A stretch of DNA of 64,000 bases from Sphingobacterium multivorum (GTDB lineage Bacteria; Bacteroidota; Bacteroidia; Sphingobacteriales; Sphingobacteriaceae). The position numbers and the translations under genes were made by a program. The notes under the pieces were generated by a model, which saw only the letters and a program-made list of their open reading frames with translations, ran no database searches and was not told the DNA's origin. The stretch lies in NCBI RefSeq assembly GCF_039511225.1, contig NZ_CP154261.1, positions 5,084,001 through 5,148,000 on the forward strand, read 5' to 3'. Below, one piece after another: positions 60,836 to 64,000 of this stretch (position 1 is its first letter; the number at the start of each line of letters is the position of its first letter).

Positions 60836-61222
60836 TTAGGATTTGTTTAAAGCCTTGTAAGCAAATATAACATCGTAAAAAAGGAATAAAACGACAACGA
60901 TCAAATAGTTATATTTTAAAATATCAGCCTGCGGTTTTGCCAACCCATTATGAATGTATACATAATTTAAGACAAACTTTAAAGTCAATAATCCCAAGAA
61001 AACAAAACCAACATACTGTGGAAATTTCTGCGAACAGTAACTTATCCCCACCATGATGATCACGGATAATATCAGTTGAAAAATATAAATTTCATACAAT
61101 GGAAAATGTAGATCCTCCAAGGAATGTATACCATCAAAAGATTTTAACAAAAAGAAATGAACGGCAAAAATCAAAACCGCAACAAAAAATAAAATAAGGG
61201 TCTGCTTTATATATACTATCAT
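60836..61222 (-). CDS. small membrane protein in the AtpI position
   Basis: A 128-residue protein with four hydrophobic helices. It lies between atpZ and atpB, where AtpI is often found, and overlaps atpZ by four bases (ATGA). AtpI proteins help c-ring assembly; similarity is by position and shape, not by a motif I can point to. Confidence 0.75.
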   Translation of the reverse strand: MIVYIKQTLILFFVAVLIFAVHFFLLKSFDGIHSLEDLHFPLYEIYIFQLILSVIIMVGISYCSQKFPQYVGFVFLGLLTLKFVLNYVYIHNGLAKPQADILKYNYLIVVVLFLFYDVIFAYKALNKS

Positions 61223-61434
61223 CTATCGTTTAATCGATTCACTTGTCTAATGACTTGATATAGAGAAATTCCAATCCCGCCAAGGGTACAGATCTTCATC
61301 CATAGTTGGTTCTCCGCATGAAACTTACCGTCCAGCCAATCCCCTAATAAATAAAATACGTAAATGGTAAAAACCATCTGGGTTGAAATAGTCGTCAGCA
61401 CAAGCCACTTGTTAGGATCTTTCTTGTCTTCCAT
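61219..61434 (-). CDS. AtpZ/AtpI-type F0F1 ATPase assembly protein
   Basis: About 71 residues from the ATG at 61434 (MEDKKDPNKWLVLTTISTQM); seven further codons upstream to 61455 are open. Two membrane helices with GDWLDGKFHAENQLWMKI between them fit the small AtpZ family that starts many ATP synthase operons. Confidence 0.85.
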   Translation of the reverse strand: MEDKKDPNKWLVLTTISTQMVFTIYVFYLLGDWLDGKFHAENQLWMKICTLGGIGISLYQVIRQVNRLNDR

Positions 61435-61490
61435 AAGCAATCTTAAGGTTATCAATGGGCTTTCAACAAACTATATCACACAATTTGTTA

Positions 61491-61523
61491 CAAATATACG
61501 CTATAAATTTTTATTGCCTACAA
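61491..61523 (-). promoter_or_regulatory. promoter of the ATP synthase operon
   Basis: On the minus strand TTG (61523-61521) and TATATTTG (61498-61491) are 22 bp apart, overlapping the end of the helicase gene. Confidence 0.55.
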
Positions 61524-63743
61524 TCCCAAAACTTTTTGTCCAATTTTAATATCCGGATAATCAATATCCACGCCCAAAAGCATCTTAAGTTCTGAAGAGG
61601 ATTTATCCGGATTCGCACGAATAACACCAAGAATACGATCCAACTTTTCCTGCTCGATCAACTCTGTTGCTTCCACTTCCGTACCAACAAAGTTAATTAA
61701 ATGTCCATATATCGTACCAGCGACCATCCCGCGCTTAACCGCTATATCAGCAATGCTCATACCATCCTTAAACATTTCTAAGGAAATTTCCTTTGTATCC
61801 AACTTCTTCGGTCCTTCTTCATCTGCACTTTGCGCAGCCAATTCATCTTTTTCTTTGGTCTTCACACTTGCAGCAACATCGAGCATCGCTGTTTGAAAAT
61901 CTTCCCGTTTTGAAAGCGTATCAGCAATAAGTAAACAATGTTGCAACTGCTCGCGTTTTCGCTTGTAATCAAGCAATAGTGCTTTTAACTCGTCAATATA
62001 TTTCTTCGTACGTTTTCGTAACTGGTACTCCTCAATATGTTTGGTTAAAGCCTCAATCAGATCTACATCCATTTTCGGTAAAAACCAATTGACCGCAGCA
62101 GTAGAACGTTCACAGATGACGTCATAATCGATCGCGTTTTTATCCCGCAACAAATCATACAATACAACAATAAACTTATGGGCAACTTTCTCTTGGGTCT
62201 GAAGGTGCTTGACCAATTGTTGGAAAAATAATACGGCTTGTTCCTTTCCGTCAATATTACGCTCTTCCAGTGATTTCAGTAACTCCGAAGTCTCGGCCAA
62301 TAGTCCGTCCCAACGGAAACCGTGCATTAAAATCTGGCCAAGATAATTCCGTTGACATTGCTCTAAAATCTCATTGACGTCAGCCTGCCCCTGAGCACGC
62401 TGTGCAAATTCGACAACCTGGTAATCGGTACGGATGGCGTAAGAAGGGATAATGGATTTTAAGACTAGCCCATCTAAACTCGTTAAACGACTCAATGCAA
62501 CGTAGACCTGCCCCGCGGCAAAAGAGGTACCAGCATCAATGATTGCTTTTTGAAAGGTCAACCCCTGACTTTTATGGATAGTGATAGCCCAAGCCAATCG
62601 AAGTGGAAATTGCGAAAATGTACCCAATATCTCCTCCTTAATCTGATCTTGCCCCTTATCGTAATTGTACCGAATATTCTCCCAGGTCTCCCTTTTTACC
62701 GTTACAGATTCCGACCCATCAGGAAATGTAACCGTTACTGTTCCCTGTACCGTATCGATGTCCTTTACCGTACCGATCTTTCCATTGTAATATTTACGTT
62801 CATCACCGGAATCGTTTCGAATAAACATCACCTGAGCCCCTATCTTTAAGGACAACGTTTCTTCCGCAGGATAGGAGCCCTGCGCAAAATCGTCCTTTAC
62901 AACTGCTTTAAGATTTAACATTTTACCCGATAATGATGCCAGCTTGGCTCCATTTATTTCATCCGCATTTCGATTATGGGAGGTCAATGTAATATACTGC
63001 TCCTCTTCATTTGGAACAAAGTCCTGTTGATAGTAACTGTTTAAGGTCGTGAGCATGTCACTTGTACACTGATTATTTCTTATCGCATTCAAAATGGAAA
63101 TAAAACCTTCATCTTGTTGACGATAGATTTTATTAAGCTCTAACATCACCAGCGGATTATCCCTCAATACTTTAGCATTAAAAAAGAAAACAGAAGAATA
63201 ATGATCCCGTAAAACATTCCATTCAGCATCTTTCACAACTGGCGGCAACTGGTACAAATCACCAATGAACAGCACCTGCAACCCACCAAAAGGCCGCATA
63301 TCGCGACGAACAGATTGCAGGATCACATTAATCGCATCCAATGTATCTGCACGGACCATCGAAACCTCATCAATCACCAAAAGCTCAAGTTCCTGTAAAA
63401 TGGCCCTGCGTTGCTTGGTCAGTTTAATCGTGCTGAATAAACGTGATTTATTGTAGATATGACTATCCTGTTCGTCCCAGCGTAACTCATAATCTTCAAT
63501 AAAAGTCCCAAAAGGAAGCCAAAATAAAGAATGTAAAGTTGTTCCGCCCGCATTCATTGCCGCAACGCCCGTAGGTGCCGTAATAGCCATCTTTTTGTAG
63601 CTATGCTCACGGATATACTTCAAGAACGTCGTTTTTCCTGTACCCGCCTTTCCTGTAATAAATACGTTCTGGTTCGTTTGGTTAACAAAAGCAACAGCCT
63701 GCATAAATGCAGTATTTTCCCGATCGACTTGAAAGTTTGACAT
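61518..63743 (-). CDS. PIF1/RecD-like DNA helicase with C-terminal HTH domain
   Basis: A 741-residue SF1 helicase. Walker A FITGKAGTGKTTFLKYI is near 35, Walker B LLVIDEVSMVRADTLDAI near 120, and LPLRLAWAITIHKSQGLTFQ and GQVYVALSRLTSLDGL are motifs V and VI. The last 90 residues hold a helix-turn-helix-like region (SLEMFKDGMSIADIAVKRGM) as seen in RQC-type tails. It should unwind DNA, probably in repair or replication. The function is inferred. Confidence 0.9.
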   Translation of the reverse strand: MSNFQVDRENTAFMQAVAFVNQTNQNVFITGKAGTGKTTFLKYIREHSYKKMAITAPTGVAAMNAGGTTLHSLFWLPFGTFIEDYELRWDEQDSHIYNKSRLFSTIKLTKQRRAILQELELLVIDEVSMVRADTLDAINVILQSVRRDMRPFGGLQVLFIGDLYQLPPVVKDAEWNVLRDHYSSVFFFNAKVLRDNPLVMLELNKIYRQQDEGFISILNAIRNNQCTSDMLTTLNSYYQQDFVPNEEEQYITLTSHNRNADEINGAKLASLSGKMLNLKAVVKDDFAQGSYPAEETLSLKIGAQVMFIRNDSGDERKYYNGKIGTVKDIDTVQGTVTVTFPDGSESVTVKRETWENIRYNYDKGQDQIKEEILGTFSQFPLRLAWAITIHKSQGLTFQKAIIDAGTSFAAGQVYVALSRLTSLDGLVLKSIIPSYAIRTDYQVVEFAQRAQGQADVNEILEQCQRNYLGQILMHGFRWDGLLAETSELLKSLEERNIDGKEQAVLFFQQLVKHLQTQEKVAHKFIVVLYDLLRDKNAIDYDVICERSTAAVNWFLPKMDVDLIEALTKHIEEYQLRKRTKKYIDELKALLLDYKRKREQLQHCLLIADTLSKREDFQTAMLDVAASVKTKEKDELAAQSADEEGPKKLDTKEISLEMFKDGMSIADIAVKRGMVAGTIYGHLINFVGTEVEATELIEQEKLDRILGVIRANPDKSSSELKMLLGVDIDYPDIKIGQKVLGL

Positions 63744-63774
63744 ATCCTGAAATTAGATTGAGCACAAAATTAGC

Positions 63775-63782
63775 AATTTCAT
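63775..63782 (-). promoter_or_regulatory. -7 box of the helicase gene
   Basis: On the minus strand TAATTTTG matches the consensus, 31 nt before the ATG. Confidence 0.4.
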
Positions 63783-63939
63783 TTTTAACTTCACGCGGCA
63801 CATAATAGCTTACGACAGCTAGAACAGCTCAATTATAACGTATCTAGATAAAGCTAAAACGGTTAACTTAAAATATTAATGGATTTTTTTTATATTTAGC
63901 AACTCAATTAAGGAATATCAAATTTTTAGAATTTTTAAT

Positions 63940-64000
63940 ATGGCTATAGATAAAATCGCATTGTTTGAAAAAGTACAGGAAATGCTGACATCCAAAGGTT
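63940..64000 (+). CDS. start of an unidentified gene, cut by the window end
   Basis: An ATG opens a frame of 20 codons (M-A-I-D-K-I-A-L-F-E-K-V) that continues past the edge. A -7-like TATATTTA lies at 63891-63898. Too short to identify; the helical start would suit several families, including small cupin proteins. Confidence 0.6.
   Translation, partial: MAIDKIALFEKVQEMLTSKG

Noticed and set aside
1..64000. CRISPR array, insertion sequence, phage or conjugative region
   Set aside because: No regularly spaced direct repeats, transposase, integrase or phage genes were found; the only long exact repeat is the pair of tRNA genes.

Overview
The window looks like chromosome of a Bacteroidota bacterium, most likely Sphingobacteriaceae (Sphingobacterium-like). 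The grounds are AT-rich DNA, many promoters of the TTG / TAnnTTTG type, few Shine-Dalgarno sequences, a split transketolase, the order rplM-rpsI-rpsB-tsf, an ATP synthase operon without beta and epsilon genes, an apparent type IX secretion tail on a secreted enzyme, and lineage families such as DUF4292 and DUF4476. I see no phage, insertion sequence, CRISPR array or plasmid functions; almost everything is ordinary chromosomal backbone.

Layout. 1-4.8 kb: the end of a META-domain gene, an acyl-CoA dehydrogenase, two tandem heptad-repeat lipoproteins, purB and an Nfu scaffold. 4.8-13.3 kb: a secreted GH3 glycosidase, split transketolase, an ECF sigma factor with a repeat-rich anti-sigma-like protein and a small periplasmic protein, a class III aminotransferase and an SGNH hydrolase. 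13.3-21.1 kb (minus strand): MFS transporter, RlmI-like methyltransferase, and thrA-thrB-thrC behind a Thr/Ile-codon leader peptide and terminator. 21.4-28.5 kb: envelope genes (NlpC/P60, lytic transglycosylase, TatA, EnvC-like protein, DUF4292 lipoprotein, TPR protein) and a phosphoribosyltransferase. 28.7-31.5 kb: rplM-rpsI-rpsB-tsf. 31.6-37 kb: SDR, AraC regulator, two small proteins, a two-gene ABC system. 37-45.8 kb: PNGase F-like enzyme, two identical tRNA-Met(CAU) genes, START-like protein, LptF/LptG permease, ribBA, DCC protein, aldehyde dehydrogenase, DUF4476 protein. 45.8-50.6 kb: hemJ, hemE, a two-component system, HAD phosphatase. 50.6-55.5 kb: DUF1080 protein, TonB-type outer-membrane protein, clpS, KAS III. 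55.5-61.5 kb: ATP synthase operon atpZ-(AtpI-like)-atpB-E-F-H-A-G. 61.5-64 kb: PIF1/RecD-like helicase and the start of another gene.

The most interesting signal is regulatory. On the minus strand ahead of thrA, a 21-codon ORF with five Thr and six Ile codons is followed by a 14-bp hairpin and a T run, the layout of a ribosome-mediated threonine/isoleucine attenuator. Next in interest are the paired DSA-repeat lipoproteins with a shared upstream element, the six-repeat anti-sigma-like protein, RNA structures between rpsB and tsf and before the LptF/LptG gene, and several genes whose -7 box lies 3-5 nt from the start codon (possible leaderless mRNAs). All calls come from reading the sequence; no database search or folding program was run.
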